Source: DASXHD01 sp036488725 (GTDB taxonomy: Bacteria > Myxococcota_A > Polyangia > Polyangiales > Polyangiaceae). Taken from it: a stretch of 64,000 bases of DNA. Of this stretch, positions 40,372 through 49,521 are shown one piece after another. The notes beneath the pieces are model-generated. The model had not been told where the DNA came from, did no database searches, and saw only the letters and a list, made by a program, of their open reading frames with translations. A program made the position numbers and the translations under genes. Position 1 is the first letter of the stretch. Every line of letters begins with the position of its first letter. The stretch covers positions 1-64,000 of the forward strand of contig DASXHD010000018.1 of assembly GCA_036488725.1 (NCBI GenBank), given 5' to 3'.

Positions 40372-43300
40372 ATGGACTTCCGCGGCACGTCGCGGTTTCG
40401 CATCGAGCGTCAGATCGGAAGCGGCGGCATGGGCGTCGTCTACGAGGCGTTCGACACCGAGCGCGGCGCGGCGGTCGCGCTCAAGACGCTGCGTGACAAA
40501 GGCGGCGCGTCGCTGCTCCGCTTCAAGGCGGAGTTTCGCGCGCTCGCGGACATTCATCACGAGAACCTCGTGCGCTTCGGCGAGCTGCTCGAGCACGAGG
40601 GGCGCTACTTCTTCACGATGGAGCTCGTGCGCGGCGGCGATTTCTTGTCGTTCGTGCGGCCGGGCATCGAGACCGAGTCGCTCGCGTCGACCGAGGCCGA
40701 CCTCGCCGGCGAGACGCAAGCTGCGCTCTCGAATCCGCGCGGCTCGGTCGCGCCCTCGGCGAGGCCCGGCAAGCTCGACGAAGCGCGACTTCGCGCGGCG
40801 CTCGCTCAGCTCGCGCGCGGCCTCGCGGCGCTCCACGCCGCGGGCAAAGTTCATCGCGACGTGAAACCGACCAACGTGCTCGTCGAAGGCGAGCCCGACG
40901 CGCCGCGGGTCGTCATCGTCGACTTCGGCCTCGTCACCGACGGCGACGCGTCGCAGCTCGCCGGCGAAGCCATCGCCGGAACGATCGCGTACATGGCGCC
41001 CGAGCAAGCCGAAGGAGCGGTGGGACCTGCGGCCGACTGGTACGCGGTCGGCGCGATGCTCTACGAAGCGCTCACTGGGCAGGTCCCCTTCTTCGGAAGC
41101 GCCTACGAGGTGCTCACCACCAAGCGCACCGCCGAGCCGCCGCGCCCGCGCGCGATCGCCCCGGACGCGCCGGAAGATTTAGATGCATTATGCACGGACC
41201 TACTGAAGGCGAGTCCGGATGCGCGTCCGAAAGAAGAAGAGATCCTCGCGCGGCTCGGTGTCTCGCCCGCGCGGGCGTCGCTCATGCCGCCGTCGGGCGA
41301 GAGCGGCGCGCCTTTCGTCGGACGGCGCCGCGAGCTCGAGCAGCTCCAGCGCGCATACGAGCAAGCGCGCCGCGGGACGTGCGTCACGGTCTACGTCCAC
41401 GGCGAATCGGGGCTCGGCAAGACCGCGCTCGCGCGTCACTTCGTCGCGCGCATGGTGCACGGCGATCCGAGCGTCGTCGTCTTGACGGGTCGCTGTTACG
41501 AGCGCGAATCGGTGCCGTACAAAGCGGTCGACGGCGTGATCGACGCGCTCGGACGTTGGCTCTTGCGCGTGCCGCGCTCGGAGCTCGCCGGCATTCTGCC
41601 CGCCGCGACGGCCGCGCGCCTCGGCCGCGCGTTTCCGGTGCTCGAGCGTCTCGCGCCGCGCGGCGACACGGCGCCTTCGTCGGCGCTCGATCCGCTCGAG
41701 CGACGCGCGCGCGTGTTCCACGCGATGCGCGAGCTGCTCCACGCGCTCGCCGCGGGCCACCTCGTCGTCATGCTCATCGACGATTTGCAATGGGCCGACG
41801 CCGACAGCCTGCTCCTCTTGCGCGAGGTGATGCGCTCGCCGCCCGCGTCGATCTTGCTCGTCGCGACCGTTCGCACCGAACGCGAGGACGCGCGCGTGCA
41901 GAGCGGACCGCCGGCGTCGCTCCCCGCGAGTCGGCTCAACGTCGGGTCGAGCACGATGCCGGGCGACGTACGCATCGTGCACCTCGATCCGCTCGGCGAG
42001 GCCGAGAGCCGCGCGCTCGCCGAGACGCTCATCGAGCGTGCTCACGGCGGCGGACCGTCCAGCGCGACCGAGAGCGCGGCGAGCTCGATTGCGCGCGAAG
42101 CTGCCGGCCATCCGCTCTTCATCGACGAGCTCGTTCGTCACGCGTGGATCGAAGAGGGCCTCCCGAAGCGACGCATGCCGACGATTCGTCTCGAGGACGC
42201 GCTCTGGAGCCGCATTCGTGCCGCAGACGATCTCGAGCGGCGTCTCCTCGAAGTGCTCGCGGTCGCGCGCGGACCGCTCGCGTACGAAGTCGCGGCACAC
42301 GCGTGCGGGCTCGATCGCGCGAGCGCGCTCGACGAGGTCGTCGCCAAGCTGCGCTTCGAGCGCCTCGTCCGAACGACGCGCATGTCGATCGCCGCGCGCG
42401 GGGAGCGCGAGAGCGAAACCGCCGTCGAGACGTACCACGACCGCGTGCGGCGCGCGGTCCTCGCGCACCTCGAGACACCCGAGGCCGAAGTGCACGCGCT
42501 CATCGCCAATGCGCTCGAAGGCTCCGGCGACGCCGACCTCGAAGCGCTCGCCGAGCACCATCGAGGCGCAGGCGATCTCGACAAAGCCGCCGGCTACGCG
42601 ATGCGCGCGGCCGACGCGGCGCTCGCGCAGCTCGCGTTCGATCGCGCCGCGCGTCTCTACGAGTGGACGTTCGCGATGCGCCCGGACGCCGCGACGAAGC
42701 CGACGCTCGTTTCGCTCGCGAGCGCCCTCGCCAGCGCCGGACGGGGACCTGCCGCAGCCGAGGCGTATTTGCGCGCCGCAAAATTGGAGACCGACGCCGA
42801 CGCAGCGCTCGATCTCCGCCGCCTCGCCGCCCACCATTTGCTGACGACCGGCCACACGCGCGAAGGCCTCGCGGTGATGACCGACGTGATGCACGCGCTC
42901 GACCTCGAGCTCGCCGCGTCGCCCCGAAGCGCGCTCTTCTGGCTCGGCGCGCATCGCGCGCGGCTTCGCATTCGCGGGCTCGGCCTCGCGCGGCACGACG
43001 CCAAGCGCCGAGAGCTCGCGCGCGTCGACGCGTGCTTCACCGCGTCCGCGGGTCTCGCCCACGCCGACCCGATCCGCGGCGCGGAGCTCCAGTCGCGTGG
43101 TCTCTTGCTGGCGCTCGCGGCCGGCGAGCCTTCGCGCGTCGCACGCGCGCTCGCTAATGAAGCGGCCTACGTCGCGACCGCGGGCGACGACGCGCGTGCA
43201 CGCTGGACCGCGCTCCTCGATCGCGCGCGCGAGGTCGCGACCCAAACCCGCGACCCGCGTCTCCTCGCGCACATTTTCGCGGGCGAGGGCGTCGCGCTCC

Positions 43301-44145
43301 ACCTCGCGGGTTACTGGGTCGCCGCGCGCGCACGCTGCGAGGACGCCCTCCGCCTCCTGCGCGAGCACGCGCCCTCGTCGACTTGGGAAATCGACGCAGC
43401 GACGCTCTACTCGATGCGCTCGCTCCTCCAGCTCGGCCAGCTCGGCGCGCTCCGAGCCGAGCTCCCCGAGCGCCTCGCGTTCGCCGAAGCGCGCGGCGAC
43501 CGCTTCGTTCAAAATAGTCTCCGCTCCGGCGAGCTGAACCTCGTCTGGCTCGCGTATGGCGACGTCGAAGGCGCGCGCCGCGAAGTCGCGTCCGCCGAAG
43601 AAAACGCCGACGACGGCCTCGGCGTCCCGCATCTCCAAACGCTCATCGCGCGCGCGCGCATCGACCTCTACGCCGGCGAGCCCGCGCAAGCCGAGCGCCG
43701 CTTCATCGAAGCGTGGCCCGCGATCGAGCGCTCGCGGCTGCTTCGCATCCAGAGCCAGCGCATCACGGTCCTCGGCGTCCGTGCGCGCGTCGCGCTCGCG
43801 AGCGCACGTAAACGCAAGGCGCGATCGATGATCGACGAGGCCGCCGCTTTCGCGAACGAGCTCGCTCGCACCGGCGCGCCCTGGGCGCTCGCCGACGCCG
43901 CGATGCTCCGTGGCTGCGTCGGCCGTGCGCTCGGCGACGCGACACGCGCCGCTGTGTCTTTCGACCAAGCGGCCCGAGACTACGCCACATGCGACATGGC
44001 CCTCCATGCCGCAGTCGCCCGCATGCGTCTCGCCAAAATCGTCGGCGGCGACGAAGGCCGCGCCACACTCGGTCAATCCCGCGATTGGATGCAATCCCAG
44101 GGCGTCGAGGACCCCGAAGCGTTTGCCGCCGTGCTCGCCCCTTGA
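40372..44145 (+). CDS. Kinase-AAA/STAND-TPR multidomain signalling protein
   Basis: A 1257-residue cytoplasmic protein. Residues about 8-300 are an intact Ser/Thr kinase (QIGSGGMGVVYEAF, AVALKTLR, KVHRDVKPTNVL, IVDFGLV, APEQ) with a long insert before HRD. Next is an AAA/STAND-type ATPase (about 305-630): FVGRRREL, Walker A HGESGLGKTALA, Walker B VVMLIDDLQWAD. The rest is TPR/LAL-like helical repeats with no membrane segment. This layout is common in myxobacteria and actinomycetes. It starts on the base after the lipoprotein stop. The only TTA codons I noticed lie in a TGYANNNTRCA site at 41184-41194. Confidence 0.92.
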   Translation: MDFRGTSRFRIERQIGSGGMGVVYEAFDTERGAAVALKTLRDKGGASLLRFKAEFRALADIHHENLVRFGELLEHEGRYFFTMELVRGGDFLSFVRPGIETESLASTEADLAGETQAALSNPRGSVAPSARPGKLDEARLRAALAQLARGLAALHAAGKVHRDVKPTNVLVEGEPDAPRVVIVDFGLVTDGDASQLAGEAIAGTIAYMAPEQAEGAVGPAADWYAVGAMLYEALTGQVPFFGSAYEVLTTKRTAEPPRPRAIAPDAPEDLDALCTDLLKASPDARPKEEEILARLGVSPARASLMPPSGESGAPFVGRRRELEQLQRAYEQARRGTCVTVYVHGESGLGKTALARHFVARMVHGDPSVVVLTGRCYERESVPYKAVDGVIDALGRWLLRVPRSELAGILPAATAARLGRAFPVLERLAPRGDTAPSSALDPLERRARVFHAMRELLHALAAGHLVVMLIDDLQWADADSLLLLREVMRSPPASILLVATVRTEREDARVQSGPPASLPASRLNVGSSTMPGDVRIVHLDPLGEAESRALAETLIERAHGGGPSSATESAASSIAREAAGHPLFIDELVRHAWIEEGLPKRRMPTIRLEDALWSRIRAADDLERRLLEVLAVARGPLAYEVAAHACGLDRASALDEVVAKLRFERLVRTTRMSIAARGERESETAVETYHDRVRRAVLAHLETPEAEVHALIANALEGSGDADLEALAEHHRGAGDLDKAAGYAMRAADAALAQLAFDRAARLYEWTFAMRPDAATKPTLVSLASALASAGRGPAAAEAYLRAAKLETDADAALDLRRLAAHHLLTTGHTREGLAVMTDVMHALDLELAASPRSALFWLGAHRARLRIRGLGLARHDAKRRELARVDACFTASAGLAHADPIRGAELQSRGLLLALAAGEPSRVARALANEAAYVATAGDDARARWTALLDRAREVATQTRDPRLLAHIFAGEGVALHLAGYWVAARARCEDALRLLREHAPSSTWEIDAATLYSMRSLLQLGQLGALRAELPERLAFAEARGDRFVQNSLRSGELNLVWLAYGDVEGARREVASAEENADDGLGVPHLQTLIARARIDLYAGEPAQAERRFIEAWPAIERSRLLRIQSQRITVLGVRARVALASARKRKARSMIDEAAAFANELARTGAPWALADAAMLRGCVGRALGDATRAAVSFDQAARDYATCDMALHAAVARMRLAKIVGGDEGRATLGQSRDWMQSQGVEDPEAFAAVLAP
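41022..41030. repeat. Scattered 9-mer GGGACCTGC / GCAGGTCCC (example site)
   Basis: One of 12 exact copies seen on either strand, starting at 6933, 17579, 18808, 23761, 40071, 41022, 41079, 42744, 47144, 48925, 50683 and 58694. All are inside genes and occur in different reading frames. Base composition would give about two. No strand bias relative to the window is apparent (5 in one orientation, 7 in the other). Confidence 0.5.
41184..41194. repeat. Scattered palindrome TGYANNNTRCA (example site)
   Basis: One of 16 sites I counted by eye. Their starts are 4683, 5983, 6705, 25881, 28617, 30581, 31035, 40063, 41184, 45104, 47098, 48163, 52566, 53880, 60734 and 62732. All but the last lie inside genes and several need rare codons (here TTA Leu, in TTA-GAT-GCA-TTA-TGC). 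Base composition alone would give about one site. The role is unknown; see the findings. Confidence 0.6.
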
Positions 44146-44202
44146 AGTTTTTCGGTGCAGCTCCGTCTGACGTCCGGTACGACAGGTGCAGGACGGTCAA
44201 AT

Positions 44203-44604
44203 ATGGGCATGATCAACATTCGATCTTTGGCGCTGTTGGCTGTATTGGCAGGCGCGTTCGGCTCGACGGGTTGCTACGCGGACGCCGCGTACGGCCCTGA
44301 GCCAGTGGTTGCAGAGGGTTACACGCCTCAGTACTACGAGGGAGCCGTCGTCTATTACGACGATTACGGGCGGCCCTTCGTCTACAACAACGGGGTCCAA
44401 ATTTGGATCCCGGAGTCATCGCCGTATTACGCCGGGTATGTGAACTATTATCGATCCTACGGGCCGGCGTACCGCCGTTGGTACTCGGGCTACGGGTATC
44501 GGTACCGCGGTTACTATCGCGGCGGCGGACGCGGCTACCGTGGCGGCGGCTACTACCGCGGCGGCTATCGCGCTCCGGCGCGCGGCTACTATCGCCGTCG
44601 CTAG
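44203..44604 (+). CDS. Tyr/Gly-rich lipoprotein
   Basis: A 133-residue lipoprotein (LALLAVLAGAFGSTGCYADA, lipobox STGC). Almost the whole mature part is Tyr, Gly and Arg: YYEGAVVYYDDYGRPF, then SYGPAYRRWYSGYGYRYRG and repeated RGGGRGYRGGGYY. Such Tyr/Gly-rich proteins often form insoluble or adhesive surface material. An AGGACGG ribosome site precedes the ATG at 44203. It is followed by argG on the opposite strand, with 1 nt between the two stops. Confidence 0.6.
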   Translation: MGMINIRSLALLAVLAGAFGSTGCYADAAYGPEPVVAEGYTPQYYEGAVVYYDDYGRPFVYNNGVQIWIPESSPYYAGYVNYYRSYGPAYRRWYSGYGYRYRGYYRGGGRGYRGGGYYRGGYRAPARGYYRRR

Positions 44605-44605
44605 T

Positions 44606-45910
44606 TCAGAACCTCACTCCGGCGCGCTCGAGCGCGGCGAGGAGCATGCGGTTGTCGAGCACGCTCAGCGTCTGCACTTCGAGCGCGCCGATGCGGTCTT
44701 CCGGCGTGAAGGCCGTGGCGGAGCGTTCCATCGAGAGCTTGTCCGGCTCGTAAGCCGCATGCTCCGCGTCGGTCGCGAGGATCGTGTAGTCGTCGCCGCG
44801 GCGTAGCTCGAGCGTGACGCGTCCGCTGATCGCGGTCGACACCCAGCGAACGAGCGCTTCCTTGAGAAGCTGCGACTCGGGATCGTACCAGCGGCCTTCG
44901 TAGAGCAAGCGCCCGAGGCGCCGGCCGAGGCTCGCGTAGAGATCGGTCGTGTTCTCGTTGTGCACCGCCGAGAGCAATCGCTCGTAGCCGATGGAGAGGA
45001 GCGCCATCCCCGGCGCCTCGTAAATCCCGCGGGATTTCGCGTCGATCACGCGATTTTCGATCTGGTCGCTCATCCCGAGCCCGTGCCGGCCGCCTGCGGC
45101 ATTTGCAAACTGCAATAATTCCCAGGTCGTCCCGAAAGATTTCCCGGCGATCGACTTCGGCGCGCCGCGCTCGAAGACGAGCTCGATTTTTTCGGCGTCG
45201 ACTTTCACGTCCGGCCGCCAGTGTGCGACGCCCATGATCGGGTCGACCGCGTTCATCGAGACGTCGAGCCGCTCGAGGTCCTTCGCTTCGTGCGTCGCGC
45301 CGAGCATGTTGCAGTCGGTCGAGTACGCTTTTTCGGTCGACATCCCGTACGGAAGGCCGAGCGACGCGAGGTACTCGCTCATTTCTTTTCGGCCGCCGAG
45401 CTTCTTCACGAACGCCGCGTCGAGCCACGGTTTATAGATCGCGAGCTCCGGGTCGACGAGGACGCCGTAACGGAAGAACCGCTGGATGTCGTTTCCCTTG
45501 TGCGTCGAGCCGTCGGAGAAAACGTGGACGTCGTCGTCTTTCATCGCGCGCGCGATCGCGGTCGCGGTCACGGCGCGGCCGAGCGGCGTCGTGTTGAAGT
45601 AGCGCTTGCCCGCGGTCACGAGATGAAACGCGCCGCACTGGATCGCGACGACGCCTTCGCGCGCGAGCCCTTCGCGAACGTCGACGAGCCTGGCCTTCTT
45701 CGCGCCGTGCTCGATCGCGGTCGGCGGAATGCGCGACGGATCTTTTTCGTCCGGTTGGCCGAGGTCGGCGGTGTACGCGTAGACGTCGAGACCTTCGCGC
45801 GCCATGTAGGCGACGGCCGTTCGCGTATCGAGGCCGCCGGAGTACGCGAGGCCGATGCGAGTTCCCTTGGCGGGGAGCGTGCGGTGAATGCGCGACATGG
45901 CGCACGCCAT
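44606..45910 (-). CDS. argG: Argininosuccinate synthase (E. coli type)
   Basis: A 434-residue enzyme that joins citrulline and aspartate using ATP. It matches the longer, type-2 (E. coli) form: the PP-loop is AYSGGLDTRTAVAYM (SGGLDT conserved, with R where S is usual), then QCGAFH, FNTTPLGRAVT, GDGSTHKGNDI as SDGSTHKGNDI, KAYSTDCNMLGATHEAKDLE and GGRHGLGMSDQIENR, and SRGIYEAPGMALL. Start options are the ATGs at 45910 and 45898. It is on the opposite strand to the other arg genes. One TGYANNNTRCA site at 45104-45114 is in the codons for FANAA. Confidence 0.95.
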   Translation of the reverse strand: MACAMSRIHRTLPAKGTRIGLAYSGGLDTRTAVAYMAREGLDVYAYTADLGQPDEKDPSRIPPTAIEHGAKKARLVDVREGLAREGVVAIQCGAFHLVTAGKRYFNTTPLGRAVTATAIARAMKDDDVHVFSDGSTHKGNDIQRFFRYGVLVDPELAIYKPWLDAAFVKKLGGRKEMSEYLASLGLPYGMSTEKAYSTDCNMLGATHEAKDLERLDVSMNAVDPIMGVAHWRPDVKVDAEKIELVFERGAPKSIAGKSFGTTWELLQFANAAGGRHGLGMSDQIENRVIDAKSRGIYEAPGMALLSIGYERLLSAVHNENTTDLYASLGRRLGRLLYEGRWYDPESQLLKEALVRWVSTAISGRVTLELRRGDDYTILATDAEHAAYEPDKLSMERSATAFTPEDRIGALEVQTLSVLDNRMLLAALERAGVRF

Positions 45911-45984
45911 AACGCTTCACGACCAGCACGTAAAGCCCGGTAAACCAGCCTTGCTGAGCCGCCGCGCGTTTCTACGTTTGGATC

Positions 45985-46917
45985 ATGAAAACGACAATTC
46001 TACTTTCGATGTGCGCCGTCGTCGCGCTCGCGAGCGGCTGCACTTACGCGAGCATCGGCGACGGCGAGCTCGGCGTCGTTCGCACGCCCGAGGGCGTCTC
46101 CGCGCAAGCGCTCCAAACCGGCGACTGGCACATCGGACAGGGCGACACCGTGACGCATTACAACGCGCGCTCGCAGCAAGGCGACGAGCGCCTCGAGGTG
46201 CTCGCGTCGAACGGCCTCAAGATCGTGCTCGATACGTCGATTCGATTTCACGTCGTCCCTGGCGACGTGGTCGCGCTCGATAAAGAGGTCGGCGCCGATT
46301 ATTACGGCGTCTTGATCCGCCCGACGCTGAGCTCGCAGGCGCGGCGCGTCGTCGGCCGGTACCAGCCCGAAGAAATTTATTCGACGCAGCGCGACCAGAT
46401 CGAAAAGCAAATCTTCGACGGCGTCACCAAGGCGCTCGCCGGACGACACGTCGAGATCGAAGCTGTCTTGATTCGCAACGTGCAGCTGCCGGACGCGATT
46501 CAAGCGGCGATCACCGACAAGCTCCAAGCCGAGCAGGCCGCGCTGAAAATGAAATTCGTGATCGCGCAGGCGCAGTCCGAGGCGGACAAGAAGCTCCTCG
46601 AGCAGAAGGCCGAGGCCGATCGAGAAAAGATCGCGTCCGAGAGCGCGGCCCAGTCGCTGCGCGTCGAGGCGCAGTCGAAGGCCGACGCGAAGAAGCTCGA
46701 TGGGCAGGCCGTCGCCGATTACCAAAAGTCGCTGCGACAGAATCTGACGCCCGAGGTTCTTCGGTTTTATCAAATCGAAGCGTCGAAAGATCTCGCGAGC
46801 TCGCCGAGCTCGAAGCTCATCTACGTCGGCGGCGCGAATTCGCCGCAGACCATCCTCGATTTGCGCGGCGCGACGCCGCCCGCAGTCGACGCGAAGAAGG
46901 CCGACAGCCCGTATTGA
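45985..46917 (+). CDS. SPFH/prohibitin-domain lipoprotein
   Basis: A 310-residue protein with a lipobox (VALASGCTYAS) and an SPFH (band 7/prohibitin) domain: IGDGELGVVRTPEG, VLASNGLKIVLDTSIRFHVV, YGVLIRPTLSSQARRVVGRY, then a long Ala/Lys/Glu coiled coil (about residues 175-250). Most SPFH proteins carry a membrane helix; here the lipid anchor would place it in the periplasm facing the membrane. It probably organises protein complexes. The coiled coil is of normal length. Confidence 0.8.
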   Translation: MKTTILLSMCAVVALASGCTYASIGDGELGVVRTPEGVSAQALQTGDWHIGQGDTVTHYNARSQQGDERLEVLASNGLKIVLDTSIRFHVVPGDVVALDKEVGADYYGVLIRPTLSSQARRVVGRYQPEEIYSTQRDQIEKQIFDGVTKALAGRHVEIEAVLIRNVQLPDAIQAAITDKLQAEQAALKMKFVIAQAQSEADKKLLEQKAEADREKIASESAAQSLRVEAQSKADAKKLDGQAVADYQKSLRQNLTPEVLRFYQIEASKDLASSPSSKLIYVGGANSPQTILDLRGATPPAVDAKKADSPY

Positions 46918-46937
46918 CGCGTGATATGTAGCCCCGC

Positions 46938-48374
46938 GTGGCGGGCATTGCGCGGACCAAGGCGACGGGGGCTGCGATGCTGCCCGAGCTCGTGCGCCTC
47001 ACGAGCTCGCTCGAAGCCGATCGCGCGTTCGTCCGCGAGGATTTGCTGGGGAGCGCGGCGCACGCCGTGATGCTCGGGAAGACCGCGATCATTTCCGTGC
47101 ATCATGCAAACGTTTTGCGCGCCGAGCTCCTCGCGATGGCGCGGCAGGTCCCGGAGCTTCCGCTCGAAGAAGACGTGCACATGGCGGTCGAAGCGGTGCT
47201 CGCCGCGCGCGTGCCCGAGTCGGCGCCGCATCTTCACACCGCGCGCTCGCGAAACGATCAGGTCGCGCTCGACTTGCGACTCTTCGTGCGCGAGCGCGGG
47301 CGCGTCCTCCTCGCGGCGCTCGCCGAGCTCGGCGCGTCTCTGGTCGCGCGGAGCGAGCGCGAAGAAAACGTGCTCATGCCGGCGTACACGCATCGTCAGC
47401 GCGCGCAGCCGATCACCGGCGCGTTTCTCTCGTGCGCTTGGACGACCGCGCTTCTCCGCGCGGGATCGGTGCTCGCCTTCGCGCTCGAGTCGGCGAACGC
47501 GTCGCCGCTCGGTTCGGGCGCTTGCTCCGGGTCGTCGCTTCCAATCGATCGCGGCCTCGTCGCGCGGCTCCTCGGTTTCGCGCGGCCCACGACGAACGCG
47601 CTCGACACGGTGCACGATCGCGACTTCGCGCTCGACTTCGTTTACGGCTGCGCGCGGACGAATTTCGCGTGTGCGCAGATCGCGGCCGACGTCGTCGATT
47701 TTTCGACGAGCGAATTTTCGCTCGTGCGCCTCGACGGCGAAATCGCGGCGGGGTCCAGCATGATGCCGCAGAAGAAAAATCCCGACGTCTTCGAGCTCGT
47801 GCGCGGAAAAGCGGCGGGCGCGGCTGGCGACATGACCGCGATGCTCGCGCTCGTGCGGGGCCTGCCGAGCGGCTACAACCGCGATCAACAAGAAGATCGC
47901 GGGCCGCTCCTCGCCGCCCCCGCGCGCGCGAAGGACGCGATCGACTTGCTCGCGCTCGCGCTCCCCCACGTGCACTTCGACGGCGAGCGCGGCAAGTCGA
48001 TGCTCGACGACGGCTTCACGCAAGCGACCGATCTGGCCGAAGCGCTCGTTCGAAAGGGCGTGCCGTTTCGCGAGGCGTACGGCGCGGTCGGCGCGCTCGT
48101 CCGGCGCGCGCTCGACGCAGGTCACGGTTTGCGCGAGACGTCGCTCGAGGTCGCACAATCGGTGCATTCTGCAATCGACGCCGAAGCGCTGGCCGTGCTC
48201 GACCCGGCGCGCGCCGCAGCCGCCAAAGAGAGCGCCGGCGGCACCGGGCCGCGTTCGGTCGCCGCGCAGCGAAAGGAGCTCGCTGCGCGCGCAGCCGAGC
48301 TCGGCGCGATCGCCGCGCGCGTGCCTTCGCTCGACGCGATCGCCGACGCCATCGCGCGCGAGGTGCTGCCGTGA
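46938..48374 (+). CDS. argH: Argininosuccinate lyase
   Basis: A 478-residue enzyme that splits argininosuccinate into arginine and fumarate. Seen: TSSLEADRAFVREDLLGSAAH near the start, the TARSRNDQVALDLRL motif, THRQRAQPIT, and the fumarate-lyase signature GSSMMPQKKNPD with the catalytic serine loop. It starts at GTG (46938), and the stop overlaps the next start by 4 nt. The first 20 residues are longer and less conserved than usual. Two TGYANNNTRCA sites (47098 and 48163) sit in the VHHA and VHSA codons. Confidence 0.95.
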   Translation: MAGIARTKATGAAMLPELVRLTSSLEADRAFVREDLLGSAAHAVMLGKTAIISVHHANVLRAELLAMARQVPELPLEEDVHMAVEAVLAARVPESAPHLHTARSRNDQVALDLRLFVRERGRVLLAALAELGASLVARSEREENVLMPAYTHRQRAQPITGAFLSCAWTTALLRAGSVLAFALESANASPLGSGACSGSSLPIDRGLVARLLGFARPTTNALDTVHDRDFALDFVYGCARTNFACAQIAADVVDFSTSEFSLVRLDGEIAAGSSMMPQKKNPDVFELVRGKAAGAAGDMTAMLALVRGLPSGYNRDQQEDRGPLLAAPARAKDAIDLLALALPHVHFDGERGKSMLDDGFTQATDLAEALVRKGVPFREAYGAVGALVRRALDAGHGLRETSLEVAQSVHSAIDAEALAVLDPARAAAAKESAGGTGPRSVAAQRKELAARAAELGAIAARVPSLDAIADAIAREVLP

Positions 48375-49279
48375 AAAAACGCGATTTTCTCTCGCTCGCC
48401 GATCTGTCGCTCGCCGAGGCGCGCGCGGTCCTCGAGCTCGCGCGAACGATGAAGAGCGAGCTCGCGTACGACCGAGCCGCGCGCCTGCGAATGTTTCCGG
48501 GACGCGCGTGCGGCATCTTGATGGAGAAGGCATCGACGCGAACGCGCGTCTCCTTCGAGGTCGGCGCGGCGCAGCTCGGGATGATCCCGGTCGTCCTGAC
48601 GACGCAAGGCAGCCAGCTGGCGCGCGGCGAGCCCGTTGCCGACACCGCGCGCGTCCTCTCGGGCTACGTCGATTTGCTCGTGTTCCGCACGTCCACGCGC
48701 GAGCGCCTCGAACAAATGGCGAAGCACGCGTCGGTCCCGGTCATCAACGCGCTCAGCGACGACGGGCACCCCGTGCAAGTGCTGTCCGACGTCTTCACGA
48801 TCGAAGAGCACTTCAAAAAATCGATCTCCGGCATGCGCGTCGCGTGGATCGGCGACGGGTCGAGCAACATGGCGCGCTCGTTCGTCGAAGCGTCCAAGCT
48901 CTTCGCGTTCGAGCTGCGCGTGGCGGGACCTGCCGATTATCTCAAGGCCGATCTCGGCGGGGCGCACTTCACGACCGATGCGCGCGAGGCGCTCCTCGGC
49001 GCCGACGTCGTCTGCACGGACGTCTGGACGAGCATGGGCCAAGAAGCCGAGAACGAAAAACGCCTCCGCGACTTCGCCGGCTGGACGCTCGACGACGACA
49101 AGCTCGCCCACGCCAAGCCGAGCGCGATCGTGCTCCACTGCCTGCCGGCGCATCGTGGCGAAGAAATCAGCGCGAGCGTGATCGAAAGCCCGCGCTCGAG
49201 CGTTTGGACCCAGGCGGAGAACCGGCTGCACGTACAAAAAGCGCTGATGGCATTTTTGTTAGGATGGTCTCCCTCATGA
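48371..49279 (+). CDS. argF: Ornithine carbamoyltransferase
   Basis: A 302-residue enzyme making citrulline from ornithine and carbamoyl phosphate. The phosphate-binding STRTRVSFE and HPxQ motif (DDGHPVQVLSDVFT, with Val where Cys is usual) and the HCLPAHRG motif with the ornithine-binding Cys are all present. The start is a GTG overlapping the argH stop (GTGA). With argH and the fusion gene it gives the late arginine steps; argD and carbamoyl-phosphate synthase are not in the window. Confidence 0.95.
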   Translation: MKKRDFLSLADLSLAEARAVLELARTMKSELAYDRAARLRMFPGRACGILMEKASTRTRVSFEVGAAQLGMIPVVLTTQGSQLARGEPVADTARVLSGYVDLLVFRTSTRERLEQMAKHASVPVINALSDDGHPVQVLSDVFTIEEHFKKSISGMRVAWIGDGSSNMARSFVEASKLFAFELRVAGPADYLKADLGGAHFTTDAREALLGADVVCTDVWTSMGQEAENEKRLRDFAGWTLDDDKLAHAKPSAIVLHCLPAHRGEEISASVIESPRSSVWTQAENRLHVQKALMAFLLGWSPS

Positions 49280-49503
49280 TGGAACCCGATCGCATCCGCG
49301 AAATCCTCGCCGCCGCCCTCCCGGGCGCCGACGTCGACGTGCAAGACCTCACCGGCACGAAAGACCATTTTTCGGCCAAGATCGCAGCTCCGCAGTTCGC
49401 GGGAAAAAGCCTGATCGAGCAGCACCAAATGGTTTATCGCGCCCTCGGCGACGCGATGAAAGGCCCGATCCACGCGCTCGCGCTCTCGACGCGCGCGAAG
49501 TGA
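49276..49503 (+). CDS. BolA/IbaG-family protein
   Basis: A 75-residue protein of the BolA family, which binds monothiol glutaredoxins and iron-sulfur clusters: IREILAAALPGADVDVQDLTG, KDHFSAKIAAPQFAGKSL, then IEQHQMVYRALGDAMKGPIHALAL (motif with the conserved HRxV-like QHQMVYxALG). The ATG at 49276 overlaps the argF stop; an earlier ATG at 49264 is possible. Expression from the arg operon is unusual; the likely reason is only that it follows it in the same transcript. Confidence 0.9.
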   Translation: MMEPDRIREILAAALPGADVDVQDLTGTKDHFSAKIAAPQFAGKSLIEQHQMVYRALGDAMKGPIHALALSTRAK

Positions 49504-49521
49504 TATCCTGATGCGGCAGAA

